From: Cycas panzhihuaensis
Taxonomy: Eukaryota; Cycadophyta
DNA length: 64,000 bases
NCBI GenBank assembly: GCA_023213395.1
Contig: CM041465.1
Coordinates: 142,111,741-142,175,740, forward strand
Direction of reading: 5' to 3'
A program made the position numbers and the translations under genes. The notes under the pieces are model-generated. The model made no database searches. It was not told where the DNA came from and saw nothing but the letters and a program-made list of their open reading frames with translations. Shown here piece after piece: positions 45,194 through 55,348 of the stretch; positions within the stretch are counted from its first letter, which is position 1, and each line of letters starts with the position of its first letter.

Positions 45194-46036
45194 ATGTCAT
45201 CTCAATTCAAGTAAAATGTTAACTGTATATTAAAAGGCAAAGAAAATTAGGATATATAATACACTGGAATTAAAAATGCTGCAAAGTGTGAAGACCTTTG
45301 GAGAGCCCATTTACAACCTACACCCAACATACCAACAATGACTACAATAGCTACTTCTAGTGGATCCACCCCAATAACTCCTACAGATGCTGTAATTAAA
45401 CTTCAATAGGAGATAGATGATAAAAAGATTCGTGTAGGAATTTTGTTGGTCATTGATCACTCCTTACACAACTTGATAAACAAAGAGGAACATGATACAG
45501 CTTGGAAGGTCCTAGAAGTTCTTAGAAAGAACTTTGATACAAAGTCAGATTTATAATTTGTTGATCTTATTTTAAAAATGAACAAATTAAAAATGCAGAA
45601 GGGACGAGCTCATGAGATAATAAATCTTCTTCGACCAATCAAACATGCAATTAATAAAGACTTTAAGACCCAATGCATCACTTGGGCATTTTTGATCCAA
45701 TTATGTTTACATATCCCCGATTATAAAAACTTGCTTGGAAGTCTTCAATCTAATGGAACATTGAAGACACTCAACTTCGAAGCACCTACCAAGAAGTTTA
45801 TAGAATTTGACAAGACCTTTGATACAAACTTTGTAGCCTCTGACTCTCTTCCAGATGCAGCCTTTGAGGTAGAAGAAGAAGTTTGCTACACAAAAAATCA
45901 AGGTCCCTCTCATGGCAGAGGAAATAACCGAGCAAGAGGAAGAGAAAGAAATATGGGAAATCATCCATAAGGTCAATCAAACCCTCAATCACAACCTCGA
46001 TAGTTTCAAGGCCAAGGGCCATCTAATAAAGAGCAA
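45194..46036 (+). pseudogene. Element C gag
   Basis: The ATG at 45194 gives MSSQFK followed by a stop, then NVNCILKGKEN and, after further Trp-to-stop changes, the UBN2 domain. The 130-codon open stretch 45578-45970 covers MNKLKMQKGRAHEIINLL, ITWAFLIQLCLHIPDYKNLL and a glycine/arginine-rich tail (SHGRGNNRARGRERN). A frame change near 46036 separates it from the knuckle. Gag would build the particle; this copy cannot without suppressing several stops. Confidence 0.82.
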
Positions 46037-46050
46037 GACAGTCGGGCCAA

Positions 46051-46734
46051 ATGAGTACTTCTTCAGGGACTGGTAATCAAACCATTATATGTGACCGGTG
46101 TAACCATAAAGGACACTTAGCAAAAGATTACAGAACTACCACTTATAAGTTGGCCAAGTTCCAACCAAAACATGAAGCTCACAATGTTGAAGAAACTTGT
46201 GAAGAATCCTTTAGTGGTGTAGGTTTTGTACAAGCACACATTCAAAGAATTGAGGGATCTTCAGCATCAAATACCATTGACCAACCAAAGAGATTCTTTG
46301 AAGCTTGGTGTGGATATATCACTTGTGAATTCCCTTTACCAATGCCAAGTCCTATTGGAATTGCCAATAGTGTGGATTCAATCAATGGACAATGGATCAT
46401 GGACATAAGAGCAACTCAACATATGACATGCAATCGCAGTCTATATCAAACATTTAACTCAAATGTTCATGGAGTTGTTCACATGGCTAATAAATCACAA
46501 AAACATGTTGAAGGAATTGGTAACATTCACCTGAAACTCCTAGGCTTAGAAGATTTTACATTGCTTGATGTCTTATATATACCCAATCTCAAACAAAACC
46601 TACTCTCTTTATCCACACTTGTTTCTCATGGATTTAATCTGAGTATAACCACAAATAACCAAACTCTTAAGGTCATTTACCCTCCAACTAATCATGTGGT
46701 TTTGACTGGACATCTCTCTGGCAAACTCTTTTGA
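46051..46734 (+). pseudogene. Element C CCHC knuckle and protease
   Basis: This 227-codon open stretch is the second longest non-satellite frame here. It contains CDRCNHKGHLAKDY (last Cys of the knuckle is Tyr) at about residues 12-25, then the protease. The active site reads WIMDIRATQHMTCNR, so D-T/S-G has become D-I-R. The core LLDVLYIPNLKQNLLSLS and the end GHLSGKLF follow. Protease would mature Gag-Pol; the lost Gly probably inactivates it. Confidence 0.82.
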
Positions 46735-47546
46735 CTGAATGGCTCTCCCTCTTCTTAAGCCCATTGTGCCCAAAGCCCTTGTGCTGATGAAGAATTTGCA
46801 TTTAATTCTATCTTGACCCATCTAATGTTGTCACCAAAAGCTCTTTGGCATGCTCGTATGGGCCATGTTCACATTGATAGACTTAGAGATCTTTCTAATA
46901 CTCTTCCAAACCTTCCAAAGTTTTCCTCTAAGCCCTTTAAATGTGAAGCTTATATCATTGCCAAATCTCATTGACAACCCTTTCCCAAAAGTCAGTGGAA
47001 ATTGAGCCATCCATTACAATTGGTACACTCTGATTTGTGTGGACCAATGCCTATTCCTTCACTGAAGGGCAAGCTATATTACATCTCTTTCATTGATGAT
47101 TTTACTAGAAAAGTATGGGTAGCTTTTCTACACAATAAAGATGAAGCATTTTGCATATTTAAGGAATTCAAAGCCCTCACTAAAAACGAATTAAGTTATC
47201 AACTCAAATGTCTTCAAACTGATAATGGTGGTGAATATACCTCACATGAGTTTGAAAGTTACCTTTGAGACAATGGTATCAAGCATCAAACAATAGTAGC
47301 AAGTACTCCATAACAAAATGGAGTTGTCGAGCGCATGAATAGGACAATCATGAACATGGCTCATGCTATGTTAATATATAAAGATGTACCTATTTATCTA
47401 TGGGCTGAAGTAATCTAGATAGTTGTTTATTGTATCAATGCTATTAGCCCATCAAAGGAAGTACAATCACCTAATGAAAAGTGGTCAGGACAAGCCCTCA
47501 TTGTTCACTACTTTAGAATTTTTGGCTCTACATGCTATGCCCATAT
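46735..47546 (+). pseudogene. Element C pre-integrase and integrase, cut by element E
   Basis: Pre-integrase reads ALWHARMGHVHIDRLRDLS near 46840. Integrase (open 47002-47268) has HSDLCGPMPIPSLKGKLYY, FIDDFTRKVWVAF with the first catalytic Asp, LQTDNGGEYTSHEFESYL with the second, and QNGVVERMNRTIMNM with the Glu near 47320. All three catalytic residues survive, but stops at 47266, 47310 and 47416 interrupt. The frame breaks at CYAHI where element E enters and resumes as LDVDR at 49623. Confidence 0.85.
47542..47546. repeat. Target-site duplication of element E, left copy (CATAT)
   Basis: CATAT precedes the left LTR; TATAT (49618-49622) follows the right LTR. One base differs. Removing E and one copy restores YAHILDVDRNKL in frame in the C integrase. 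Confidence 0.92.
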
Positions 47547-47779
47547 TGTTGGAAAATGGAACCTGCAATAAGATATTGGCAAACAAAACAGAACACCTCC
47601 ACAAGATCGAATGGTACCCTTAAGGTACCTCAAATTGTATTAACAAAACATCCTTACAACAACATTACAACAACCTTCAATATGATGCACTATATTGTGT
47701 ATTTATAATACAAGTCATGATGGAAGAGTAGGACCTACTTACATGTGGGACAAATAAAATGTGCATTAATATTCCAACA
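47547..47779 (-). repeat. 3' LTR of element E (233 bp)
   Basis: The ends are TGTTGGAAAAT and TATTCCAACA in plus-strand reading: inverted TGTTGGAA/TTCCAACA termini. It has the same length as the other copy. Confidence 0.95.
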
Positions 47780-47805
47780 CTCCCCCTTAATGCACATTTG
47801 GATTA

Positions 47806-47985
47806 TTTGTACTTATAACGCCTTGTCCTTGGAAATGTCTTGAAAATGATGTCTTCAACTTGATCCTTGTCTTCGATCTTGTAGTGATGTCTTTGCTACA
47901 GAATGATATCTTCATCTTGATTTTCATCTTCAATTCTGTACTGATACCTTTGTAAGATGATATCCTCAACTTGATTTCCATCTTC
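47806..47985 (-). repeat. 54-57-bp tandem repeat in the 3' end of the element E ORF
   Basis: About three units are seen, each with plus-strand ATGATRTCTTCAACTTGAT followed by CATCTTCAATCTTGTA. The unit length is a multiple of three, so copy-number change preserves the frame. The leftmost unit lies beyond the TAG stop. Confidence 0.8.
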
Positions 47986-48990
47986 AATCTTGTAGTGATG
48001 ATGTTGATGTAGCAGCTCTAGCAAGTGCAAATCATGATTCTTCATTGTGCCTGGTTTAGTCTTATTTTGATGTAGATCTTGTAAGTAACCATCTTTAATC
48101 ACAACTTGCATGTCATCATTATCCTGTATAAACTCTTGATCACCATGTACAATAGTGATTTCTTCAATCTTTGGAGTGGAGTCTTGATCAACTTGCATAC
48201 TCTTTGAACTTGAAACAATGCTCAAAGTAGGAACATCATTCAAACTTGAATCAACACTTAAAGTAGGAATATCATCAACATAAGGCTCATCCTTTATAGG
48301 ACCATCGGATTCATATTCAATCTCTCTTAAAATCATGGTGTCATCTATATAAACCTTTAACAACTCATCACTTTCAATGTCTTCATTAGTAGTTATAGTT
48401 TCATCAATGCATTCAACCATCGTTTCTTTACATTCAGTAGAAATGTCATCAATACTCATACCTCCTTCATCTTGACATGTTGTTTCATCAGTGTTGATGA
48501 TATTTTCTTCATTTATTGTACATGTACCATAACTAGCCTTGATTACTTTTTCAATCATTCGTTGTGTTTCTTCAGGAGTTTGTTCAAATACTTCCCTTAA
48601 AAAATACCAAGCTTCTTTAGCATTACTTGCATGTAGAATCATAGGAATAACAAAATGGAATTTGGAAGGAAGATCAACATCATTAAATGCAGTACAAATC
48701 ATAATGAATGCTTTTCTATCTTTCTTCTCAAGCATTTCCTTTTCTTCTTCATCATTAGGGATATCATATTCATCAGTAACAATCTTCCACAAACCTCTAA
48801 CTATGAATAGACATCTCATTTTAATTGTCCAAAAGAAGTAGTCTTCACCATTGCACTTAGGTATTGGAAGAAATAAATCCTTCAAGTAATATTCATTTGT
48901 TTTAGGAACATACATAACCACATCATTCTCTTCCATGATTATAAATGCCATCTCTAAACAATGTGTCCCTTTTTCAATCAATAAACTCAC
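47896..48990 (-). CDS. Element E gag-like protein (364 aa), intact ORF
   Basis: Residues ~38-145 form a DUF4219/UBN2-type gag domain: LPIPKCNGEDYFFWTIKMRC, LWKIV, then NAKEAWYFLREVFEQTPEE. Residues ~150-310 are acidic and Ser/Thr-rich. Residues ~315-364 carry an 18-residue repeat (YKIEDGNQVEDIIL, YRIEDENQDEDIIL). No CCHC knuckle is visible. The TAG stop lies inside a further repeat unit that stays open for about 30 codons to a second stop near 47803, so the ancestral protein was probably longer. Met-15 or Met-20 are alternative starts. As gag it would assemble particles or bind a partner's particle; that is inference. Confidence 0.8.
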   Translation of the reverse strand: MSLLIEKGTHCLEMAFIIMEENDVVMYVPKTNEYYLKDLFLPIPKCNGEDYFFWTIKMRCLFIVRGLWKIVTDEYDIPNDEEEKEMLEKKDRKAFIMICTAFNDVDLPSKFHFVIPMILHASNAKEAWYFLREVFEQTPEETQRMIEKVIKASYGTCTINEENIINTDETTCQDEGGMSIDDISTECKETMVECIDETITTNEDIESDELLKVYIDDTMILREIEYESDGPIKDEPYVDDIPTLSVDSSLNDVPTLSIVSSSKSMQVDQDSTPKIEEITIVHGDQEFIQDNDDMQVVIKDGYLQDLHQNKTKPGTMKNHDLHLLELLHQHHHYKIEDGNQVEDIILQRYQYRIEDENQDEDIIL

Positions 48991-49371
48991 CTAACATTGG
49001 TAACTTTCTCATGACTTTCTATTCTAAACTCTGATGAACCTTAAACCACTTCCATTAGAAAGAAAATTAAAAAATGCACAAAATCGAAAAAAATTTGAGG
49101 TCATTTGGATACCTGTAGCTAACATTATAACTCTTTGAAGTTGAGGTTGCAGAAATGTCCCAAAAATATGGTGATGGAAAAAATGTAGGCCAAAATTAAT
49201 TCTGCTACAATTTTTGCACTTTCACCCCAAAATCTATAGTGTGACCACTCAAATTTTATAGAAAGAGCTATTTTGTCTCAATTTCACCATTACTTTTTAG
49301 AAATTTCAACGTTATGGCACCTCCCAAATCACTGCTCTAATACCAAACAAAAATACCTCTCTCAACCTGGG

Positions 49372-49384
49372 CACTCCGATACCA
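49372..49384 (-). other. Primer binding site of element E
   Basis: On the minus strand TGGTATCGGAGTG directly follows the LTR end, like the initiator-Met site TGGTATCAGAGC with changes in its distal part. A second TTTGGTATTAGAGC-like match lies about 35 bases further inside (49334-49347). Confidence 0.85.
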
Positions 49385-49617
49385 TGTTGGAAAATAGAAC
49401 CTGCAATAAGATATTGACAAACAAAACAGAACACCTCCATAAGATCGAATGGTACCCTTAAGGTACCTCAAATTGTATTAACAAAATATCCTTACAACAA
49501 CATTACAACAACCTTCAATATGATACACTATATTGTGTATTTATAATATAAGTCATGATGGAAGAGTAAGACCCACTTGCATATGGGACAAATCAAATGT
49601 GCATTAATATTCCAACA
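49385..49617 (-). repeat. 5' LTR of element E (233 bp)
   Basis: It pairs with 47547-47779 without indels. 11 substitutions were counted by eye, of which one is a transversion. Confidence 0.95.
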
Positions 49618-50234
49618 TATATTCTGGATGTAGATCGAAATAAACTCTAGCCAAAGGAACTTAAAGGCATCTTTGTTGGATACCCTATGGATAAGAAATG
49701 GTATAAGGTCTTCATACCTTCACAACGAAAAATCATCGTTACCAGAGATGTCATTTTTATGGAGATAAAGGATCAGCTACTTAAATTAGACTCCATAGTA
49801 CCCTCACAATGCTATAATAATGTTATCAACTATGATGTTTAGATTCCAAACTTTGGGAGGGGGGTAGACATAAATTACTCCAAATTTTGGAAGCTGACAA
49901 TAAAGTCTTGGAGGATACAAGTTGTGACTTTGAACAAATGAGTGTACATCCAATACCATCCTCTCAACCTTCAGTTGACAAAGGCAAAATAGTGGTAGAA
50001 GGACCATCTTCCTCAGGTACATCAACATCCTCCTTATAAAATAATCATTTTAATGAACATGATGAGAATCAAGAAGTTAGAGAAATAAGGACATCATTCC
50101 CAACTCGAGGATCTCGAGAAGCCCACCAACTCAATAAGGACATACGACTAGATGAGGTGGGTAAAACTGGCACTCAAAGTGCCCATAGAGCAAGGATGTA
50201 GGAATCATTATATACTAATCTTGAACCAACATAA
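49618..50234 (+). pseudogene. Element C integrase C-terminal part and linker
   Basis: After element E the frame continues LDVDRNKL, then PKELKGIFVGYPMDKKWYKVF and RKIIVTRDVIFME, the usual end of copia integrase. The linker to 50234 is low in conservation, with SVDKGKIVVEGPSSSGTSTSS near 49975, the counterpart of the site where element B entered element A. Confidence 0.8.
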
Positions 50235-51050
50235 TTGCACCTTATTCTTAATGAAGAGCCCTTAACGTACCAAAAAGCTGTAAAGCATATAGCTTGGAGA
50301 AACACCATGAACGAAGAGTACCAATCTCTTATCAAGAACGGTACATGGGAGCTCATTGATCTACCACTTGGCAGAAAGGTAGTTCAAAATAAATGGGTAT
50401 TCAAAAACAAATATAGATCAGACGGTACCCTTGAAAAACACAAGGTGAGGTTGGTAGCTAAAGGATTTACAAAAAGAGAAGGCATCGACTACACTAAAGT
50501 CTTTGCACCTACAACCAAGTGGCCTACAATTAGAACTCTTGTGGCCTTGGCTGCTCAACAGGGTTGGAAAATCTACTAACTCGATATTAAGACCGTGTTT
50601 CTCAATGGAGATCTTGAAGAAAGAATTTACATGGTTCAACAAGAAGGATATGAGATCGAAGGTCAAGAGCATAAGGTTTGTAGGCACAGAAAGTCCTTGT
50701 ATGGCCTTAAACAAGCCCCTCGCACTTGGTTTGCCAAGTTGTCTGAAAGGATGACGTAACTTGAATATGAGGTTTGTGACTATCAAGATATTGATGCAAC
50801 ATTGTTCATCGAGTGTCATAAGGATAAAGTCACTTATCTCATAATCTTTGTGGATGACATGCTAGTAACGAGTAATAGTTAACAGGCAATAAGCCAGCTG
50901 AAAAAGGACCTTGGAAAAATGTTTGAATTGTCTAACCTTGATTTGATGAAATATTACCTGGGAATTGAAGTAATACAAAATAATGGAAAAATTTTCCTCT
51001 CCTAAGAAAAATACATCAACGATCTTCTAACCAAGCTTCAGTTAGAAGAT
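50235..51050 (+). pseudogene. Element C reverse transcriptase
   Basis: An open 114-codon stretch (50235-50579) covers MNEEYQSLIKNGTWELIDLP, NKWVFKNKYRSDGTLEKHK and RTLVALAAQQGWKIY, stopping where the family has Q in QLDIK. The next blocks, [12 protein letters not shown] and [10 protein letters not shown], are intact. The catalytic box reads FVDD (50847-50858) in IIFVDDMLVTSN. Only a few stops separate this from a full RT. The minus ORF 50418-50819 is its antisense shadow. Confidence 0.88.
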
Positions 51051-51774
51051 GCTTGACCAATGATGTTACCTATGGATCCTAACACTAAACTCTCAGCTGA
51101 AGGTGATACTAGGGAGGCAGATGCAACACTCTACAGGAAACTTATAGGTAGTCTCATCTACACTACCAATACAAGGCCAGATATTATACACTCTATCGAC
51201 ATTCTTGCTCGTTACATGACAAATCCTAAGCAGAATCATTGGCAGGCAGTAGTGGGAGTGTTGAGATACCTTAAGACGACTAACAAATATGGTCTGTTGT
51301 ATGAACCTAATTCAGGACTTCAAGCTTTCTGCATACACAGACTCAGACTTTGTAGTAAATAAAGATATAAGAAGATCTACGTCTACGTATGTAACGTTTC
51401 TTGGAACAACACCAATGTCATAGAGATCTAGATGGCAGAAGATAGTTACAGATTCAACTATTGAAGCTAAATACATTACTACTTCTGAGACCAGTAAAGA
51501 CGTGATATGGCTGAGAAAATTATTGGAAACATTGAATATCACCCAAACAAGTCCTATGAGTCTTCATGTGGATAATCAATCAGCAATCTGCATGGCAAAA
51601 AATCCTGTATTTCATGATTGTACCAAACACATAAGTACAAAAAGTCCATGAGATTAGGGAACTTGTTCATGACGACATAATTCAATTAGATTACTATCTA
51701 ACAACAGATCAAGTGGCTGATATCTTTACCAAACTGCTGCAATGGGTGAAGTTTGAATAATTCTAAAGGCAGCT
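51051..51774 (+). pseudogene. Element C RNase H
   Basis: The 100-codon stretch 51060-51362 includes TLYRKLIGSLIYTTNTRPDI and GVLRYLKTTNKYGLLY. A one-base shift near 51330 moves the frame to AYTDSDF and later IEAKYITTSE, LHVDNQSAICMAKNPVFHD and ADIFTKLL. Conserved Asp, Glu and Asp positions are present across the shift. Confidence 0.85.
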
Positions 51775-52241
51775 CAGCCTTAGGGCCTCCATCTTCGATT
51801 GATCAAAGAAGATGGCAACAGGATCATCATACTCTATTCTCTTCGTGAAAATCCCTTGTGGGTGCAGAAGAATAAGAGTAAGTCTCTGCTCTATCCTCTT
51901 TGTGAAAACCCCATGTGAGTACGGAAGGATAAGGGTTGTACTTATTTTGGAAAATCAGAACCTGTGAAAACTCAAAAGGGCATACCAAACAGTATATGGA
52001 GACTAAGCAGATTAAGCTGCACATTTAAGCTACTTGGCTATCGGGCTACATCAAAGAGCCACCTTAGCCATTTTGATTTATAAAAGGGGCTATAGATCTT
52101 AGAAAGTTTGTGGGTTTTTATTCCCCATGAGGGTTTTCCCACAAAAGTGTCATTTAGAATTTCAATGTAATAATGAGGCTCAAATGAAGACCTCATAGAA
52201 TAGATTTTCTGAAAATGACCTTCCACCATTAAGGGGGGGAT
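51775..52241 (+). other. Element C 3' untranslated region with 57-bp duplication and polypurine tract
   Basis: Two tandem copies start at 51832 and 51889 (CTCTATYCTCTTYGTGAAAA), also found in element A. The polypurine tract AAGGGGGGGAT (52231-52241) ends the region immediately before the 3' LTR. Confidence 0.8.
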
Positions 52242-52553
52242 TGAAAGAGTTTAATATATCAAGGTCATTTGTGTAGATTAATTATGTGACCTTATGATAT
52301 ATTATTAGCATTAGTCTCTTAATGAAATGTACTTTATGTGCATTTAGATGTAATTTCAGGTTCGTGTCATTAGGCGGGAAAATCCTAACCCTAATGCTCA
52401 CCCTCAATAATAAAAGGTTCTATCTTAAGGAGGGAGTCATTATTCATTTTCACCTTTAAGCTTGCTCTGATATCTTGTTTCATCTTCTTTTTCATTCTCC
52501 ATTTCCATTGTGTGTATGTGAGTGATTTATCTCCTAGATCCATCCTTCCTTCA
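52242..52553 (+). repeat. 3' LTR of element C (312 bp)
   Basis: It begins TGAAAGAGTTTAATA and ends ATCCTTCCTTCA. It has the same length as 42878-43189. Confidence 0.95.
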
Positions 52554-52692
52554 CAAAGCGAATTAGAATTTATCTATTGTAGCATAGAAGAATAAGTGGT
52601 AGACATATTCATAGAGGCATTTAGAAAGATAAAATTTATCAAATTTAGAGATAAACTTGGAGTCTCTCCAAATAGGTATTATAGAGGAGAAA
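52554..52692 (+). pseudogene. Unit D RNase H end and polypurine region
   Basis: After the C insertion the D sequence resumes CAAAGCGAATTAGAATTTATC, encoding ELEFIYCSIEE and a basic tail (KIKFIKFRDKLGVSP), matching 63055-63190 of F-2. The purine run ATAGAGGAGAAA precedes the shared LTR. Confidence 0.85.
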
Positions 52693-53012
52693 TATTGGAA
52701 TAATGCCTATTGGGACACATATTCACCTAGGGTTAATTACCTATATTAGGGTGATAACCTAGATATTAGCAGAGATATCATGGTGGCTCTATGTTAGACC
52801 TTAATTGCACTTAGCTAAACCTTACCAGATATTGGTAGCATCCTTTCTAACATTTGTTAATACCAATTAGAGGTACTACATCCTACTCACATCCCCTCTA
52901 TTTATTCATGGGGTTCAAAGACCCTCGTATTCATCAATACCATAATTCTATTGGATTAATAGTTAATTCTCTCATGCATTCTCTCTATTCCCTCTACTAC
53001 TTGATTCTATCA
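52693..53012 (+). repeat. Array LTR 2, shared by units D and F-1 (320 bp)
   Basis: It begins TATTGGAATAATGCC and ends GATTCTATCA. It follows the end of D's RNase H and precedes a primer site and leader, so one LTR serves two internal regions. Confidence 0.92.
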
Positions 53013-53026
53013 TTTGGTATTAGAGC
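53013..53026 (+). other. Primer binding site of unit F-1
   Basis: TTTGGTATTAGAGC directly follows LTR 2; one transition from the initiator-Met type. Confidence 0.87.
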
Positions 53027-53566
53027 TTATTTCAAGAGTTTAAAGTTTAGTTCTGGCATTTTAATATTACAAAAGTGATTGTTCAGAGCCAAAGTTTGAG
53101 AAGCTATCAAGAGCCTCATTCAAAGCTATGAAGGAGTTATGAAGAGTTCATTGTTGTATATGTTTTTTAGTGTACGTACATATTTTTATTGATTTAACAT
53201 ATCATTTATATTATTTGTGTCTTTTATCTTTATTTTGCTTTCATTTGGGTACATAATATCATTGTATTTAATCCATATAGCTCCTATGGCATTTTTTTGG
53301 AAGTTTATTTTATGCATTTGAGCCTAATTGTTTATTTAGACAAGGAATTAATTAAGATCCATTATGTGTCTATCTATTCTAGACATTATACACTTTATAG
53401 TTGCATACTAAAGCTACTATTAATGGTATGTTTCTAGTCTATTCACTTGTTGAGAAGCTTTCTCCCTCTATTAAAGGTCTACTTTTATTCTATTCATATA
53501 TAGGGAAGATTATTTCAACTTTCATTCACTTATCTATATCCTAGCTTTGCTCTCATTTATGAAGAT

Positions 53567-53935
53567 ATGCTATTACTTACTGCTCTGTTAAACTTTACAC
53601 CTCTACCATCTAAAATTGCATTATCAAAACATTTTGAAAACCTTACAAAGTATTTGTGTCCCCCAACTTTCAGATCTTCAGTCTTATGCCCTCTCAATGG
53701 AGCCATCCCTGTAGACGTCATAATATTTGTGCCTCATTTTTTGTGTCTCATCTCTAGTGGATGCTCTTTTTTTATCTATAGCCTACACCTCTCTATAACT
53801 AATGCAATATTAACATTTAAACACTTAAATTCATCATGTAACTCTATTGGTATATGTGTTCATTATCTCTCTTTGTTGTATAGTTATCTACATCTTCATT
53901 CTAGGAATGACTATCTCAGCTCACATTTGCTGTAA
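53567..53935 (+). CDS. Leader ORF of unit F-1, hypothetical (122 aa), counterpart in D
   Basis: It starts MLLLTALLNF and shares NLTKYLCP, LNGAIPVDVIIFVPHF and LNSSCNSIGI with the 102-codon ORF at 32278-32586. It is hydrophobic, with no signal motif or family I can name. It overlaps the antisense tRNA-Phe-like module. Open state in both leaders is the only support. Confidence 0.25.
   Translation: MLLLTALLNFTPLPSKIALSKHFENLTKYLCPPTFRSSVLCPLNGAIPVDVIIFVPHFLCLISSGCSFFIYSLHLSITNAILTFKHLNSSCNSIGICVHYLSLLYSYLHLHSRNDYLSSHLL
53641..53712 (-). ncRNA. tRNA-Phe-like (SINE-like) module in unit F-1 leader
   Basis: The minus strand reads CAGGGATGGCTCCATTG and AAGACTGAAGATCTGAAAG, matching plant tRNA-Phe(GAA) through the D arm and the whole anticodon arm, with the anticodon GAA. 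Box A-like GGCTCCATTGA is present; the T arm is a weak match (ACACAAATAC). It is co-located with 32352-32423 in D. Confidence 0.65.
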
Positions 53936-55348
53936 GAAATACAAGGAAAAAATAAAAATATAATTAAATTATTTATTGATATACATGTATGTATAAAGTC
54001 TATAACATTTTTATTTAAAAAAAATCTTTTTTATATTTATTGTATTTGATATTGTTGTGTATTCATTACATCCCAATAATTATAATCATTACTTCTTATA
54101 CTTTGTGCTTTATATTATGACTATAATTTCTCAAATTGATGTACTTTTAATATATTTGGAACTTTCTAAAGTTTAACTTTTAAATATTTGATATAATATT
54201 TTTCTCATGCATCTTTCATCAGTTACATCACCTGATTTTTATGTCTACGACTATTCCATATTATATCTACAGTTGCATATTAGCCTTGCGACTTATGCAT
54301 CTTAACCATCTTATTGTACGTTCCTACATTCACCTTTTCTTGCTCACTAGAGGTTTATTTACTGAAGACTTATGCAAATATTCACTGAAGGAAGATGCAG
54401 GCAGAATTAGTACTTTCTACTAGCATTGAAATCAATGACTCTTCTATTTTTTGGTCTATGTAACATTAATATTAACTTAGAGTAACATTATTTCTTCTAA
54501 TATTAAGTGTTTTTCTTTAATAATGATGTTTTCCTAAAGATTAAGGCTCATTTACTTCATTTTATTTGACTGTATATGATGAAAGGGTTAATTATTCCTG
54601 TGCACCCTATATTTAAGTGGTCAATAAGCTTATGCAAATAGGCACCTTATTATCATTCCAAAAAGGATTTACTATAGGTCACATTGTAAAGAAAGTGCCC
54701 AAGTTCATTTTTTTCAAAGGGGATCAAGCTATTTTTCAAAGTTATTATTCAAAAATAGGACTTGTCTCTACTTTGACAATAACAACTTTCACTAGCTAAG
54801 TTAAAACTTGATTCTATTAGCTTTATATCAGAGTTCATTTCCACTTAAATGAAACGAGTGGTTCCATGACCATATTTCATTTCAATTTGATGCATTTTTT
54901 AATAAGTTAAGTTGATGCAAAATTTATTTGAGCCTTACATGTTAAAAGACTAACTTTTTTATAAACATTTTAATGCATATATTGACTATATGATATCAAA
55001 ATTAAGTCTCATTTGAAGCATTTCATTTTTTGTTCTCTAATTAATGGTGAAGATTTTAAAAATTCTTGAAGTTATCTTATATAAGTAGCACTAGTGAAGA
55101 GCTTCCTACATGATGTCCCTTATATGAACTAGTTAAAATTTAGTTCGTAAGCTCCCACTAATACAAAATATTATTTTTAAGGGGGTTAAAGTTCCAATTT
55201 AGACATTTATCCAAGTTTTAGAGGTGAAGCAGAACACATCTTATTATTTTTAAATGTCTCTTTTATTGTCCTTTTAGTTCTTTTCATCACACTTTATTTT
55301 AAGCACTTTACATTTTAAAAAGTTGTTTTCTAAGGAAATCCTTTTACT

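Larger units (their letters stand above)
47547..49617 (-). mobile_element. Element E: short gag-only LTR retrotransposon (TR-GAG type) inside element C integrase
   Basis: This 2071-bp element has two 233-bp LTRs (11 differences, 10 of them transitions), a primer site (TGGTATCGGAGTG, minus strand, 49372-49384), a polypurine tract (TTAAGGGGGAG, 47780-47790) and a single long ORF resembling copia gag. There is no protease, integrase, RT or RNase H. This layout fits the described TR-GAG class of non-autonomous elements, which depend on a partner for enzymes. It is the innermost and, by LTR divergence, the youngest insertion in the nest. Confidence 0.95.
42878..52553 (+). mobile_element. Element C: Ty1/copia retrotransposon, family F2, inside unit D RNase H; contains element E
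   Basis: This plus-strand element has 312-bp LTRs at both ends, a perfect CAAAG duplication, a primer site, a ~2-kb leader, gag, protease, integrase, RT, RNase H, a 3' untranslated region and a polypurine tract. Its own sequence is about 7.6 kb after removing E. About 22 of 312 LTR positions differ by eye. It is the best preserved full-length element in the window, but gag and pol still carry stops and shifts. Element A is an older relative on the other strand. Confidence 0.95.
53027..55348 (+). other. Unit F-1 leader (~2.3 kb)
   Basis: It is collinear with the D leader. It holds the better-preserved tRNA-Phe-like module (53641-53712, minus) and the 122-codon leader ORF (53567-53935). Otherwise it is non-coding and AT-rich. 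Confidence 0.7.

Noticed and set aside
46226-46408. Second plus-strand ORF overlapping the element C protease
   Set aside because: It is an out-of-frame shadow of the 227-codon knuckle/protease frame.
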